NCBI RefSeq assembly: GCF_000723885.1
Contig: NZ_CCDG010000015.1
Span: forward strand, 1-57,882
DNA length: 57,882 nucleotides
DNA from: Paenibacillus camerounensis
Lineage (GTDB): Bacteria; Bacillota; Bacilli; Paenibacillales; Paenibacillaceae
Direction: 5' to 3'
Position 1 is the stretch's first letter; the number at the start of each line of letters is the position of its first letter. A program made the translations under genes and the position numbers. Below the pieces are notes generated by a model that saw only the letters and a list, made by a program, of their open reading frames with translations, made no database searches and was not told where the DNA came from. Of the stretch, positions 1 through 8,629 are shown one piece after another.

Positions 1-73
1 CTGAATTATGAAATTGACTCTTCTGTACAGCTAAATTTGGCCAAATGGCTCAAAATCAGCATTTTACGGCTGC

Positions 74-200
74 TTAAGTGTACAAAGTGCAACTAAAATA
101 GAAATGCGAGCAAAAACGGGTGTTTTAGTTGTATAAAGTGCAACTAAGTGCCTGCATCCGGGTACATGCGACCAAAGAAATATCGGGTATGTAACTAAAT
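74..200. repeat. Imperfect 51-bp-period intergenic repeat
   Basis: The core AAAGTGCAACTAA occurs twice, and a shorter GTAACTAAA once; the AACTAAA-type blocks begin 51 bp apart (about 89, 140 and 191). The middle copy is a perfect inverted repeat, TTAGTTG at 125-131 with CAACTAA at 141-147. The leftmost 73 bases hold a further weak match (TGTACAGCTAAAT) but no gene. I read this as a degenerate intergenic repeat; its function is unknown. Confidence 0.55.
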
Positions 201-230
201 GCTATCAAAACGAAGAATACGCTTCGAAGG

Positions 231-272
231 AAGTTTGCGAAGGAAATCAAAGAAGCGGAAGCTATCAAACTT
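231..272 (+). promoter_or_regulatory. Leader hairpin before the DUF456 gene
   Basis: AAGTTTG (231-237) pairs with CAAACTT (266-272), closing a hairpin that ends two bases before the G-rich SD (GGGGG) of the next gene. A block TACGCTTCGAAGG lies just upstream. Layout and sequence resemble the leaders of sdhA, sdhB and chdC in this window. The shared layout (arm, short T-run, SD, 7-8 bases, ATG) supports the ATG at 287 as the start. Confidence 0.5.
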
Positions 273-286
273 TGGGGGCTAAAGGA

Positions 287-772
287 ATGGCAATCCTGGG
301 TTGGATTCTGATCATTGCTTTGTTTGCGGTAGGGCTGGCGGGGGCGGTATATCCGATACTGCCAGGCGCGCTGGCGATTTATCTGGCGTTTTTTGTATAC
401 GGCTGGTTCTTTTCGTTCGGATCATTTGGAGCCTGGTTCTGGACGCTCCAGACAGCCATTGTGGTCGTCTTATTCGTAGCCGATTATGTCGTCGGTGCAT
501 GGGGTGTCAAGAAGTTCGGCGGCTCGCGTGCATCGGTTATCGGCAGTACAATCGGAATCATTGTAGGTCCGCTTGTACTTAATGCTCTAGGCCTAATCCT
601 GGGTCCTTTTATCGGCGCCTTCATCGGTGAGCTGATCGCCGGCTCCCAGCCGGGTAAAGCGGTCAAGGTAAGCTTCGGCTCTTTGCTCGGCTTATTCAGC
701 AGTACTGTAGTCAAAGTAATACTGCAGATTATGATGGTGGTCCTCTTCTTTATCTGGATCTCTGTGAACTAA
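287..772 (+). CDS. DUF456 family membrane protein
   Basis: A very hydrophobic protein of about 161 residues made almost entirely of Gly/Ala/Ile/Val-rich membrane segments. The glycine-rich repeats (around 'GSTIGIIVGPL' and 'GPFIGAFIGELIAG') are typical of DUF456 (YqgC-like) proteins, whose function is unknown. A TTG at 272 could extend the frame by five codons, but the ATG at 287 sits 8 bases after GGGGG and matches the spacing in related leaders, so I prefer it. The flippase gene begins 26 bases after the stop and may be cotranscribed. Family call is from recognition only. Confidence 0.8.
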   Translation: MAILGWILIIALFAVGLAGAVYPILPGALAIYLAFFVYGWFFSFGSFGAWFWTLQTAIVVVLFVADYVVGAWGVKKFGGSRASVIGSTIGIIVGPLVLNALGLILGPFIGAFIGELIAGSQPGKAVKVSFGSLLGLFSSTVVKVILQIMMVVLFFIWISVN

Positions 773-798
773 ATTAACAGCGAAGAAGGCGAAACAGT

Positions 799-2424
799 TT
801 GTCCAAGAAAGAGTCTTTTGTCAAAGGCACGCTTATACTGGCCGCGGCAGCACTTATAGCCCGCGTGCTTGGGCTTGCCCAGCGGGTTCCGCTGGAACAC
901 TTATTTAATGTTACCGGAAATGCAGCATTCGCACAGGCCAACACGGTATATCTGATGCTGCTTCCGCTGGCTACCGCAGGAATTCCAAGTACGCTCAGCA
1001 AAATGGTATCTGAACGCTACGCCCTGAACCGGCCGCATGAAGCACAGCAGGTGTACCGGGCTGCGCTGATTTTTGCTGCGGTTGTCGGTGTTGTGATGAG
1101 TGCACTTCTGTACATAGCAGCCCCTTATTATGCAGACTATGCTAAAGTTCCAGAGAGTACACTTGCAATCCGGGCTATTGCTCCGGCGCTGCTGCTGTTC
1201 CCCACCATCGCCATGATGCGCGGCTATTTCCAGGGACGGAACAATATGATGGCCGGCGGTATATCACAGATTGTTGAGCAGATTGCCAGGGTATCCACTG
1301 CGATTCTGCTTGCTTACATTTTGTTGAAGCAGGGCTATGACAATACATGGATGGCGGCCGGTGCTTCGTTCGGCAGCGTGTTCGGCAGTATCGGGGCATT
1401 CGGAATCATGCTGTATTATGCTATGAAAATGCGCCGTACCGAAGAGAAAGCGGCATTGTACGATTCAAGCGCGGCCAGACTTCCGCTGCTCGGTATTTAT
1501 AAAAGTATTTTTAAATTATCCATTCCGATTGTATTATCTTCTGTGACTGTGCCGGTAGTGAACTTTATCGATACAACCTTAATTGTACCGCTGCTCAGCG
1601 GCCAGACCGGATTAGAAGAGGCTACACGCGCACTGGGCGTCTACGGCAACCGGGCAATCAGTGTTGCCGGTATACCTCCAGTGCTTGCCATTGCGCTGAG
1701 CACATCACTGATTCCGATTATTTCAGCCGCTTATGCCCGCAAGGATGAGCAGCATCTGCAGCGCCAGGTCACACTGGCGATGAGGATATCCATTCTGACC
1801 GGGACACCGATTGTAGTCTCGCTCGTGGTCGCTGCCTATTCGATTAACGGCCTGCTGTTCAGTAGTCTGGACGGCAGCGGAATCGTCGCTATGCTGACGG
1901 CCGGGACGATTTTCCAGATTACAATGATGACAACGAACTCCATTCTGCTGGGCATGGGGAAATCGCGGATTTCCATGTATTATGTGTTTGCCGGTATCCT
2001 GACGAAGCTGGCGGCAAGCTTCCTGCTAAGCAAGGTGTTCGGCATTTACGGGATTATCGGCGCTACGGCGCTCTGCTTTATCGTCATTACGCTGCTCAAC
2101 CTGCGCATGCTGAAGAAGATCGTGCCCTTTACCATTATGGGCAAACGCTGGGGCGGCTTCACTGTCGCCGTACTGGCCTCCGGCGGAATCGGCTACGGAC
2201 TGAATGAGGCGGGCATTACGCTAACCCGCATGATGCCGGACCGGATCGCATTCCTCATTACCTGCCTGGTTGTAGGCGCAGCAGTTGTCGTGATTTATCT
2301 TGTGCTGCTTATTGTGCTGGGAGTGTTCAGCCGCCAGGAAATTGCCGGTTACCCGCGTGTCCTGCAGAAAGTTCTGAACCCGCTAATGAAGCTTCAGCCT
2401 GCCAGAGTGCGTACACACGAATAA
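799..2424 (+). CDS. MurJ/SpoVB-family polysaccharide flippase
   Basis: A 541-residue integral membrane protein of the MVF/MOP superfamily, the group containing lipid II flippases (YtgP/MurJ) and SpoVB in Bacillus. The N-terminus (SFVKGTLILAAAALIARVLG) is the typical first helix, with its conserved 'KGT...R.LG' pattern. About 14 membrane segments follow, and the length is close to that of YtgP. It probably flips an undecaprenyl-linked cell-wall precursor across the membrane, but sequence alone does not separate a vegetative MurJ role from a sporulation SpoVB role. The start is TTG, with AGAAGG about 10 bases upstream. It follows the DUF456 gene closely. Confidence 0.85.
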   Translation: MSKKESFVKGTLILAAAALIARVLGLAQRVPLEHLFNVTGNAAFAQANTVYLMLLPLATAGIPSTLSKMVSERYALNRPHEAQQVYRAALIFAAVVGVVMSALLYIAAPYYADYAKVPESTLAIRAIAPALLLFPTIAMMRGYFQGRNNMMAGGISQIVEQIARVSTAILLAYILLKQGYDNTWMAAGASFGSVFGSIGAFGIMLYYAMKMRRTEEKAALYDSSAARLPLLGIYKSIFKLSIPIVLSSVTVPVVNFIDTTLIVPLLSGQTGLEEATRALGVYGNRAISVAGIPPVLAIALSTSLIPIISAAYARKDEQHLQRQVTLAMRISILTGTPIVVSLVVAAYSINGLLFSSLDGSGIVAMLTAGTIFQITMMTTNSILLGMGKSRISMYYVFAGILTKLAASFLLSKVFGIYGIIGATALCFIVITLLNLRMLKKIVPFTIMGKRWGGFTVAVLASGGIGYGLNEAGITLTRMMPDRIAFLITCLVVGAAVVVIYLVLLIVLGVFSRQEIAGYPRVLQKVLNPLMKLQPARVRTHE

Positions 2425-2535
2425 TGCTGTGATGTTTGTCTTAATTTTATGCTTTTGAATTGACTTCCTAAGCACAATTTGCTTCACTTAGAGAAGGAAC
2501 ACATACAGTTTAACCAGGAAAGGATTGACCTTTGC

Positions 2536-2880
2536 ATGGACAAAATTTCATCTGCTGCTGATTTTCAGGCAGCGGTTCAAACGCCGCGCTTAACAATTGC
2601 CGTATTTAAGGCAGACTGGTGCTCTGACTGCAAATATATAGATCCGTTTATGCCTGAGGTTGAGCAGAAATACGCGGATCGCCTGACTTTGGTTGAGGTG
2701 GATGTTGATGCGGTCGGTGACGTCAGCCAGGAGCAGAACATCCTCGGTATTCCCAGCTTTGTAGCCTACAGCGAGGGACGGGAGCTTGTCCGCTTCGTCA
2801 ACAAGCTGCGCAAATCCCGTGAGGAAATTGAGAATTTCCTGGACCGGGCGCTGGAAGTGCATCTGACCATCAGCAAGTAA
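2536..2880 (+). CDS. Thioredoxin-like protein (YtpP type)
   Basis: A small thioredoxin-fold protein of about 114 residues. The active site reads WCSDC in place of the classical WCGPC, and the cis-proline segment 'GIPSF' lies about 40 residues later. This pattern resembles YtpP-like thioredoxins of Bacillus, which take part in thiol redox control. The frame is open 19 codons further upstream, but the ATG at 2536 has a strong AGGAAAGGA SD 11 bases before it, so I start there. A hairpin terminator follows, closing the transcription unit. The true substrate cannot be read from sequence. Confidence 0.85.
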   Translation: MDKISSAADFQAAVQTPRLTIAVFKADWCSDCKYIDPFMPEVEQKYADRLTLVEVDVDAVGDVSQEQNILGIPSFVAYSEGRELVRFVNKLRKSREEIENFLDRALEVHLTISK

Positions 2881-2920
2881 TGACTATTAGAAATAATGTG
2901 ATTTCTACAGCCTGAAGCAC

Positions 2921-2964
2921 AAGCACCGCTTTCGCCCCGACCAGAGCAGAAGCGGTGCTTTTTT
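2921..2964 (+). terminator. Rho-independent terminator after the thioredoxin-like gene
   Basis: AAGCACCGCTT pairs perfectly with AAGCGGTGCTT, followed by a T-run. Confidence 0.85.
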
Positions 2965-3043
2965 CAAACAATCATAAGGTTCCATAGGCAAGCCGTGTCC
3001 ATCTCTCTCCTTCCATTCATCTTGGTACAGTGGGGTGATCAAA

Positions 3044-3964
3044 GTGACGACAGCTCATTTGAAGTGGCTCAGCTACATAACCTGCCTCATGATGTTTCTC
3101 GCCTTGTTCGGAGGCGCCGTTGTAACCAAGACAGGCTCGGGTCTGGAATGCGGGAATGAATGGCCGCTCTGCCACGGCAAGCTTATTCCGGCATACACGC
3201 TCGGCTCAATGATCGAATATACTCACCGCTTGTTCAGCGGCCTTGCCGGCCTGCTGTCGCTGGCATCTATGATATTGTTCCGGCGGTTTGCGCACCAGCG
3301 CAAGGAATTGCTGGGCTATGCCCTCTTAACCCTTTTATTCGTTGTCGTGCAGGGAGGAATGGGAGCGCTTGCGGTTATCCGTTCGCAGTCGGCGGCGGTG
3401 ATGGCGCTGCATATGGGCTTTTCCCTGATTGCTTTTGCCAGTGCCCTGATGCTTGCTCTTGGAACCAGAAGATGGCATCAATCTGCCGGACAGCAGGATG
3501 CAGACGGACCCGCGGTGAGCCGGGGCTTCCGCAACTTAACCTGGATAACGGCGTTATACTCTTATATCGTTGTGTATATCGGGGCTTATGTCAGCCACAC
3601 GGATTCACAGGGAGGCTGCTCGGGCTGGCCGCTCTGCAACGGGGAATGGGTCCCTGAGCTGACAGGCGGTGTGGGCATTGTATTCACGCATAGGCTTGCT
3701 GCAGCGCTGCTGTTTCTTTTGACAGCCTTACTGGGCCACCTGGCATTCTGGAGATACAAAAAGCTGCCGGAGCTGCGGATGCTGGGAGTAGCCGCGGTTA
3801 CACTCTGCCTGCTGCAGGTGTTCAGCGGTGCCGCAGTCGTTCATACGCTGTATAACGAGAAACTGTACATATTTGCGGCACTTTCCCATATTGTGCTGAT
3901 TGCCGGATTGTTTGGAGTGCTATGCTATATGAGTGTACGGGTATGGCAGCTAAGTATAAAATAA
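3044..3964 (+). CDS. ctaA: Heme A synthase CtaA
   Basis: Converts heme O to heme A for aa3-type terminal oxidases; an integral membrane protein with eight expected helices. Two internally related halves are visible, each with a cysteine pair in an extracytoplasmic loop: 'GLECGNEWPLCHG' near residue 35 and 'GGCSGWPLCNG' near residue 195. The putative heme-ligand histidines sit in 'EYTHR', 'LHMG', 'FTHR' and 'LSHI'. Length is about 306 residues, as in Bacillus CtaA. The GTG at 3044 is preferred over the GTG at 3035, because the latter lies inside the SD-like GGGGTGATC that serves 3044. The cytochrome oxidase genes are not in this window. Confidence 0.93.
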   Translation: MTTAHLKWLSYITCLMMFLALFGGAVVTKTGSGLECGNEWPLCHGKLIPAYTLGSMIEYTHRLFSGLAGLLSLASMILFRRFAHQRKELLGYALLTLLFVVVQGGMGALAVIRSQSAAVMALHMGFSLIAFASALMLALGTRRWHQSAGQQDADGPAVSRGFRNLTWITALYSYIVVYIGAYVSHTDSQGGCSGWPLCNGEWVPELTGGVGIVFTHRLAAALLFLLTALLGHLAFWRYKKLPELRMLGVAAVTLCLLQVFSGAAVVHTLYNEKLYIFAALSHIVLIAGLFGVLCYMSVRVWQLSIK

Positions 3965-4021
3965 CGTTCAAATCTGATCGATAAATAAGGAAGACGTTTG
4001 TGTTAGGAGGTGCCAACAAAG

Positions 4022-5737
4022 GTGGGATACGGAAATTTACGCCAGTGGATTGAGCAGCTTCGCAAGGACAAAGAGCTGGCTGTTGTAGAGGTTCCTGTGG
4101 ACCCTTATCTGGAGCTGCCGGAGATTCACCGGCGTGTCATGAGGGAGGAAGGGCCGGCGCTGCTGTTCACCAATGTGAAAGGAACCCCTTTTCCTGTGGT
4201 GACCAATCTGTTCGGAACAGCCCGGCGCGTGGACCGTGCTTTTGGCAGCAGGCCGGAGCAGCTGCTGAAGGCAGTGGCCGGAGCGGCTGACACGCTGCTG
4301 CCGCCTACGCTCCCTAATATGTGGAAGGAAAAAAAGCTCGTCTATAATCTGCTGAAAACAGGCATAAAGCATGTGCCGCAGGGCGAGGCACCGGTTCTTG
4401 GCGTCTGCCGGACGAATGATCCGCTTCAAGAGCTGCCGCGCGTTACCAGCTGGCAGGAGGCAGGCGGTGCGTACATCACGCTTCCGCTTATCTATACTGA
4501 GAGCCTGATGAAGCCGCAGAAGCACAGTTTGGGTATGCACCGGCTCCGCTTCATTGATCACAGCACGGCTGAAATAGACTGGCAGCGGAACCAGGGGGCG
4601 GGCTTATTTCAGCAGGAGGCTGCAGCCGCAGGCGAGGCCCTGCCGGTATCCGTCTTTATCGGAGGTCCGCCTGCGCTGATGGCGGCAGCAGGTGCTTCGC
4701 ACTCAGTCCGGCTGCCGGCCCTGGTACTCGCGTCCCTGATCCTCGGCAGCAGGCTGCCTATGGTCAAGGACCCGCTGGGCGGGCACTCCATTCCTGCGGA
4801 AGCGGAGTTTGCAATCCGCGGCCTGGTTACACCACAATCTGCAGCGCAGCAGGCCCCGGTCATGCATGTACAGCGGATCTGGCGCCGCAAGGATGCAATT
4901 TATCCGGCGTCCATTGCGGTTACTCCGCAAGAGGATAATTTTTACCTGGTTAATTACCTTCAGCAGCTGCTTTCTCCTGTCCATCATCTGGCAATGCCTT
5001 CGGTGAATGCCTTCTGGACATACTCCGAATCCGGTCCGGGCGGACTTGCCGCAGCAGCTGTGCAGGACAGCTCTCCGCAGGAGGCGCTGGGTGCAGCGTT
5101 CCGCATCTTTGGTGAACGGCATTTGTGCAGCAGCAGAATGCTGCTGCTTACAGGCGGACCGGCTGTTTTTTCTGATCTGCCGGCCACCCTGGAATACGTT
5201 CTGGAACGCTTCAATCCGGCTGCCGGCCTGCATGTATTTAGCAGTACAGCTGCGGAAGGGGATGGTTGCAAGCCGGGATCTGCCAGCCGGGCGGTACTAA
5301 CGGGTGTAGGACCTGCCATACGGGAGCTTCCCCGCTCCTATACAGAGGGTCAATTACCAGGAATTGCGGAAGCCGTACCTTATTGCGGGGGATGTTTAGC
5401 TGTTTCCGGTGCATCCTATGAAGAGGACCCGGAGCTTCCCGTCCGGCTGAGTGCTGCGCTTCGCGAACAGCAGACAGCCTGGCCGCTGGTGATAGTGACG
5501 GATCGTGCTGCTGAAGCGGTGCGCACTCAAAGCTCCTTCTTATGGACGGTGTTTACCCGGTTTGATCCGGCCGGGGATATTTATGCAGCTTCAGAAATAA
5601 AGCAGCATCAGCTGAGCTATAAGCTGCCGATAGTCATTGATGCGCGTATGAAGCCGGGATATGAACCGGAGCAGACGCCCTGCAGCAGCACACTGGATTT
5701 GGTTGACCGCAGCTGGAGCCGTTATTTTCAGCAGTGA
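4022..5737 (+). CDS. UbiD family decarboxylase
   Basis: A 571-residue member of the UbiD family, whose known members are prenylated-FMN dependent decarboxylases of aromatic or unsaturated acids. Family signs: the N-terminal 'LRQWIEQLRKDKEL', 'PALLFTNVKG' near residue 43, the 'PAEAEFAIRGLV' strand near residue 260 and 'QEDNFYLVNYLQQLLSP' near residue 305. No UbiX (cofactor maker) is next to it. Because mqnE lies 6 kb away, a role in futalosine-pathway menaquinone synthesis is possible, but that is inference. AGGAGG at 4005-4010 overlaps a GTG at 4010, so the GTG at 4022 is the better start. Confidence 0.85.
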   Translation: MGYGNLRQWIEQLRKDKELAVVEVPVDPYLELPEIHRRVMREEGPALLFTNVKGTPFPVVTNLFGTARRVDRAFGSRPEQLLKAVAGAADTLLPPTLPNMWKEKKLVYNLLKTGIKHVPQGEAPVLGVCRTNDPLQELPRVTSWQEAGGAYITLPLIYTESLMKPQKHSLGMHRLRFIDHSTAEIDWQRNQGAGLFQQEAAAAGEALPVSVFIGGPPALMAAAGASHSVRLPALVLASLILGSRLPMVKDPLGGHSIPAEAEFAIRGLVTPQSAAQQAPVMHVQRIWRRKDAIYPASIAVTPQEDNFYLVNYLQQLLSPVHHLAMPSVNAFWTYSESGPGGLAAAAVQDSSPQEALGAAFRIFGERHLCSSRMLLLTGGPAVFSDLPATLEYVLERFNPAAGLHVFSSTAAEGDGCKPGSASRAVLTGVGPAIRELPRSYTEGQLPGIAEAVPYCGGCLAVSGASYEEDPELPVRLSAALREQQTAWPLVIVTDRAAEAVRTQSSFLWTVFTRFDPAGDIYAASEIKQHQLSYKLPIVIDARMKPGYEPEQTPCSSTLDLVDRSWSRYFQQ

Positions 5738-5803
5738 AGCTCAGCTGACCGTTCATTAAAGGCTGGAATCATACATTCTTCGTAACTTTAAGGAGGACAA
5801 GTC

Positions 5804-6598
5804 ATGCTGCGGATATTACTGGGTGAGCCTCCGCGACGCAACAGCGGGGTACTGGCTGAAGCGATGGACAACATGGCACAGGTTGCGTCCATGCTGCGCA
5901 AGGAAATGAATGACCATGAAGATCATGATCATGAGTACCGCAAGCTGGAGATATGGACACGCGGCCTGATTTCCTCGCTTGATGAGCTGGAGCAGAGCTG
6001 CTTCGCCGCCGCTTTTTACCGGAAAAAGGTTGTTGCAGGGTACATGGATGATATGTCGGTGGAGGAGCAGGGAGATTACGCGCGTTATGTCTATTTTTAT
6101 AAAAACGGCTTCATCCGTGTCTTCTCACTGCTGGATAAGCTGGGGACAGTGCTGAACAGCCTGTACGGCTTGAATACAAGCCAGAACAATGCCCACTTCT
6201 CCTATTTCACCGTGCTTAGGCAGTTTCAGCTGCTTAAGACGCATAGTCCGCTGGCTGATGAGCTTGAGGACATCAAGAATTCCTACCGTGAGCCGCTGCA
6301 GAATCTGCGCAAGCGCCGCAACGCCGAGATTCATTACATGAACGCTGAAATGCAGGATGATCTGTGGCAGCGGCATCAAGGGCTTCATGATAAAATAAGG
6401 CTTGAGGATGTGGACAGCCATCTGGAGGATCTGAAGCAGGGGGTGGAGATGGTCTGCAAATCCTTATGTGCAGCCTTCCGTTACAGCAATGAGCAGTGGC
6501 ATAAGATTAAGGCTTTGGCTGATAACACTCCAGGACAGGGGCACGTTAAAGCAACAAAATCTTCCTTTGACAAAAAAGCGGAAACTCACTATACTTAG
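5804..6598 (+). CDS. Cthe_2314-like HEPN domain protein
   Basis: A soluble, helical 264-residue protein rich in charged residues, with a His/Asp patch (EDHDHEYRK near residue 40) and a late 'KRRNAEIHYM' segment near residue 180. The R-x4-x-H-like pattern there is in keeping with HEPN folds, and the whole resembles the Cthe_2314 HEPN group found in Bacillota. Many HEPN proteins are RNases, but this subgroup has no assigned function and there is no obvious antitoxin partner beside it. SD AAGGAGG precedes the ATG by about 7 bases. It follows the UbiD gene by 66 bases and could share its transcript. Confidence 0.65.
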   Translation: MLRILLGEPPRRNSGVLAEAMDNMAQVASMLRKEMNDHEDHDHEYRKLEIWTRGLISSLDELEQSCFAAAFYRKKVVAGYMDDMSVEEQGDYARYVYFYKNGFIRVFSLLDKLGTVLNSLYGLNTSQNNAHFSYFTVLRQFQLLKTHSPLADELEDIKNSYREPLQNLRKRRNAEIHYMNAEMQDDLWQRHQGLHDKIRLEDVDSHLEDLKQGVEMVCKSLCAAFRYSNEQWHKIKALADNTPGQGHVKATKSSFDKKAETHYT

Positions 6599-6654
6599 GC
6601 TTGCATTATATTCTTACATTCTGCGATAAGTATCGCTCAATAATTTCATATTTT

Positions 6655-6857
6655 TCTTATCGAGAGCGGCGGAGGGATAGGCCCGATGAAGCCCGGCAAC
6701 CGATTTGTGTACAGCCCTTTATTTCTGTGCTGCCTGCAAATGTCATGGTGCTAATTCCTACAATGCCGCCCGGATGCGGACGTTGGCAGATGAGATGGCA
6801 TTGTTAACAAACGCACAGGGCCTCTTGCGATCTGCAATGATCGGAAGGGGCTTTTTT
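6655..6857 (+). ncRNA. SAM-I (S-box) riboswitch
   Basis: The conserved S-box core is present: CTTATCGAGAG, then GGCGGAGGGA, GGCCCGATGAAGCCCGGCAACC-type P2/P3 elements, and the later 'GTGCTAATTCC' plus 'AGATGAGA' elements. It ends in an intrinsic terminator hairpin with a T-run right before metN. By family knowledge SAM binding promotes termination, so the importer is made when SAM/methionine is scarce. Confidence 0.95.
6820..6857 (+). terminator. S-box expression-platform terminator
   Basis: GCCTCTTGCGATC pairs with GATCGGAAGGGGC (one mismatch, one wobble) followed by six Ts; it is the regulated terminator of the riboswitch, not an end-of-operon signal. Confidence 0.85.
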
Positions 6858-6891
6858 GATTAGCACCAGAATAAAGGGGGAACGACGGAAA

Positions 6892-7908
6892 TTGATAGAG
6901 CTGAAAGAGTTGACCAAGGTGTACGGAAAGGGCAGTAAGGCCGCAATAGCGCTCTCGGGCTTAAATCTGTCTATCAAAAAAGGTGAGATCTTCGGTGTGA
7001 TCGGCCATTCCGGTGCCGGTAAAAGCACCCTGATCCGCTGCATCAACCTGCTGGAGCGCCCGACCGCCGGTGAGGTCTGGGTAGACGGCGTTGAGCTTAC
7101 CGCTCTCGGCAAGGGGCAGCTGCAGGAGAAACGGCGTAAGATCGGCATGATCTTTCAGCACTTTAATCTGTTATCCTCCGCTACCGTATATGACAATATT
7201 GCATTCCCGCTGAGGCTGGCAGGCACATCAAAGAGCCGGATTGATCAGAAGGTGAAGGAACTGCTGGTGCTGGTCGGCCTTGAAAACCATGCAAACAAAT
7301 ATCCGGCCCAGCTATCCGGGGGACAAAAGCAGCGTGTCGGCGTTGCCCGCGCACTTGCAAGCGATCCGGATGTTCTGCTGTGCGACGAGGCCACCTCGGC
7401 GCTGGACCCGCAGACAACAGACTCCATACTGAGGCTGCTGCTTGATATTAACCGCAAGTTCCACCTGACCATTGTACTGATTACCCATGAGATGCATGTC
7501 ATCCAGAGCATCTGCGACCGGGTAGCCGTTATTCACGGAGGCGGAATTGTGGAGCAGGGCGAAGTGACAGAGGTATTCCTGAAGCCGAAGCATGAGGTGA
7601 CCAAGGATTTCATCCGCAGTGAAACGCAGCAGGAAGGCCCGCTTAGAGCAGCGCTGGAAGCTGGAGGCAGAGGCGATACGAAGGCGGTTAAGATTACGTT
7701 TCTGGGGCAAAAAACCTATGAGTCCACCTTATCTGAGGTTGTACGCGGAACAGGCGTAAACTTTGCTATTCTGCAGGGTACGATTTCGACCATCAAGGAT
7801 GTCCCTTACGGCCAGCTGATTGTCCGGTTTGAAGGCGAGCCCGGCGCAATTAACGATACGATTACTGAACTGGCGGCACAAGGACTTGATGTGGAGGTGA
7901 TTTCCTGA
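6892..7908 (+). CDS. metN: Methionine ABC importer ATP-binding protein MetN
   Basis: Cytoplasmic ATPase that powers methionine uptake with MetP and MetQ. Visible motifs are Walker A GHSGAGKST near residue 38, signature LSGGQKQRVG near 141, Walker B DVLLCDEAT near 160 and a switch-region 'LITHEMHVI' just after. A C-terminal extension of about 80 residues is the ACT-like NIL domain that senses methionine in this family. The 338-residue length fits. The TTG at 6892, 11 bases after AAAGGGGG, is a better start than the TTG at 6856 inside the riboswitch terminator. First gene of the S-box operon; its stop overlaps the start of metP. Confidence 0.95.
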   Translation: MIELKELTKVYGKGSKAAIALSGLNLSIKKGEIFGVIGHSGAGKSTLIRCINLLERPTAGEVWVDGVELTALGKGQLQEKRRKIGMIFQHFNLLSSATVYDNIAFPLRLAGTSKSRIDQKVKELLVLVGLENHANKYPAQLSGGQKQRVGVARALASDPDVLLCDEATSALDPQTTDSILRLLLDINRKFHLTIVLITHEMHVIQSICDRVAVIHGGGIVEQGEVTEVFLKPKHEVTKDFIRSETQQEGPLRAALEAGGRGDTKAVKITFLGQKTYESTLSEVVRGTGVNFAILQGTISTIKDVPYGQLIVRFEGEPGAINDTITELAAQGLDVEVIS

Positions 7909-8576
7909 TGGGCGGTCTCAATTTTAATGATATTAATTGGCAGGAAATGGGCGAAGCATCCGGTGCCACATTAAAAATGTTGGCGTATTCCGGAATTTTC
8001 ACAATTATTCTTGGTTTACCGCTCGGAATTGTGTTATATTTATGGGGGAGATCAAATAACAGTATTATCAGGGTTGTTTACTCGGTATTATCACTGGCTG
8101 TAAATATCCTCCGCTCGGTTCCATTCCTGATTCTGATGGTGGCCCTGATCCCGCTGAGCAAGACGATTATGGGAACTTCAATTGGGGTACTTGGAACGAT
8201 TCCGGCGCTGGTTATCGGTGCTGCCCCGTTCTTTGCCAGACTGGTGGAGACCTCGCTGCGTGAGGTAGACCGCGGAGTGATCGAAGCGGCGCAGGGCATG
8301 GGAGCTTCGACAGGGCAGATTGTTATGCGGGTGCTTTTGCCGGAAGCCCGTCCAGGCTTGCTCGCCGGAGTAACAATTACGCTGGTAACCCTTGTCTCCT
8401 ACACAGCAATGTCGGGAATGATCGGCGGCGGCGGTCTTGGTGACCTGGCGATCCGCTACGGTTATTACCGGTATGAGAAGGAAGTCATGATTATCTCTGT
8501 AGTGCTGATGGTTATACTAGTTCAGCTGCTGCAGATGGCCGGAGACAGGCTGGTCCAATATTTTACCCGGAAATAA
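7908..8576 (+). CDS. metP: Methionine ABC importer permease MetP (MetI-like)
   Basis: Membrane subunit of the methionine importer, 222 residues with about five to six helices. The cytoplasmic coupling loop 'EAAQGMGAS...LLPEARPG' near residue 125 is the EAA motif that docks on MetN. Its ATG overlaps the metN TGA by one base (translational coupling), and GGAGGTGAT inside the end of metN is its SD. Order ATPase-permease-lipoprotein is the standard metNPQ layout. Confidence 0.95.
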   Translation: MGGLNFNDINWQEMGEASGATLKMLAYSGIFTIILGLPLGIVLYLWGRSNNSIIRVVYSVLSLAVNILRSVPFLILMVALIPLSKTIMGTSIGVLGTIPALVIGAAPFFARLVETSLREVDRGVIEAAQGMGASTGQIVMRVLLPEARPGLLAGVTITLVTLVSYTAMSGMIGGGGLGDLAIRYGYYRYEKEVMIISVVLMVILVQLLQMAGDRLVQYFTRK

Positions 8577-8629
8577 GGTACTTCCAAATATAGCCTTATT
8601 CATAAACACATTTAGAGGGGGATTTACAG

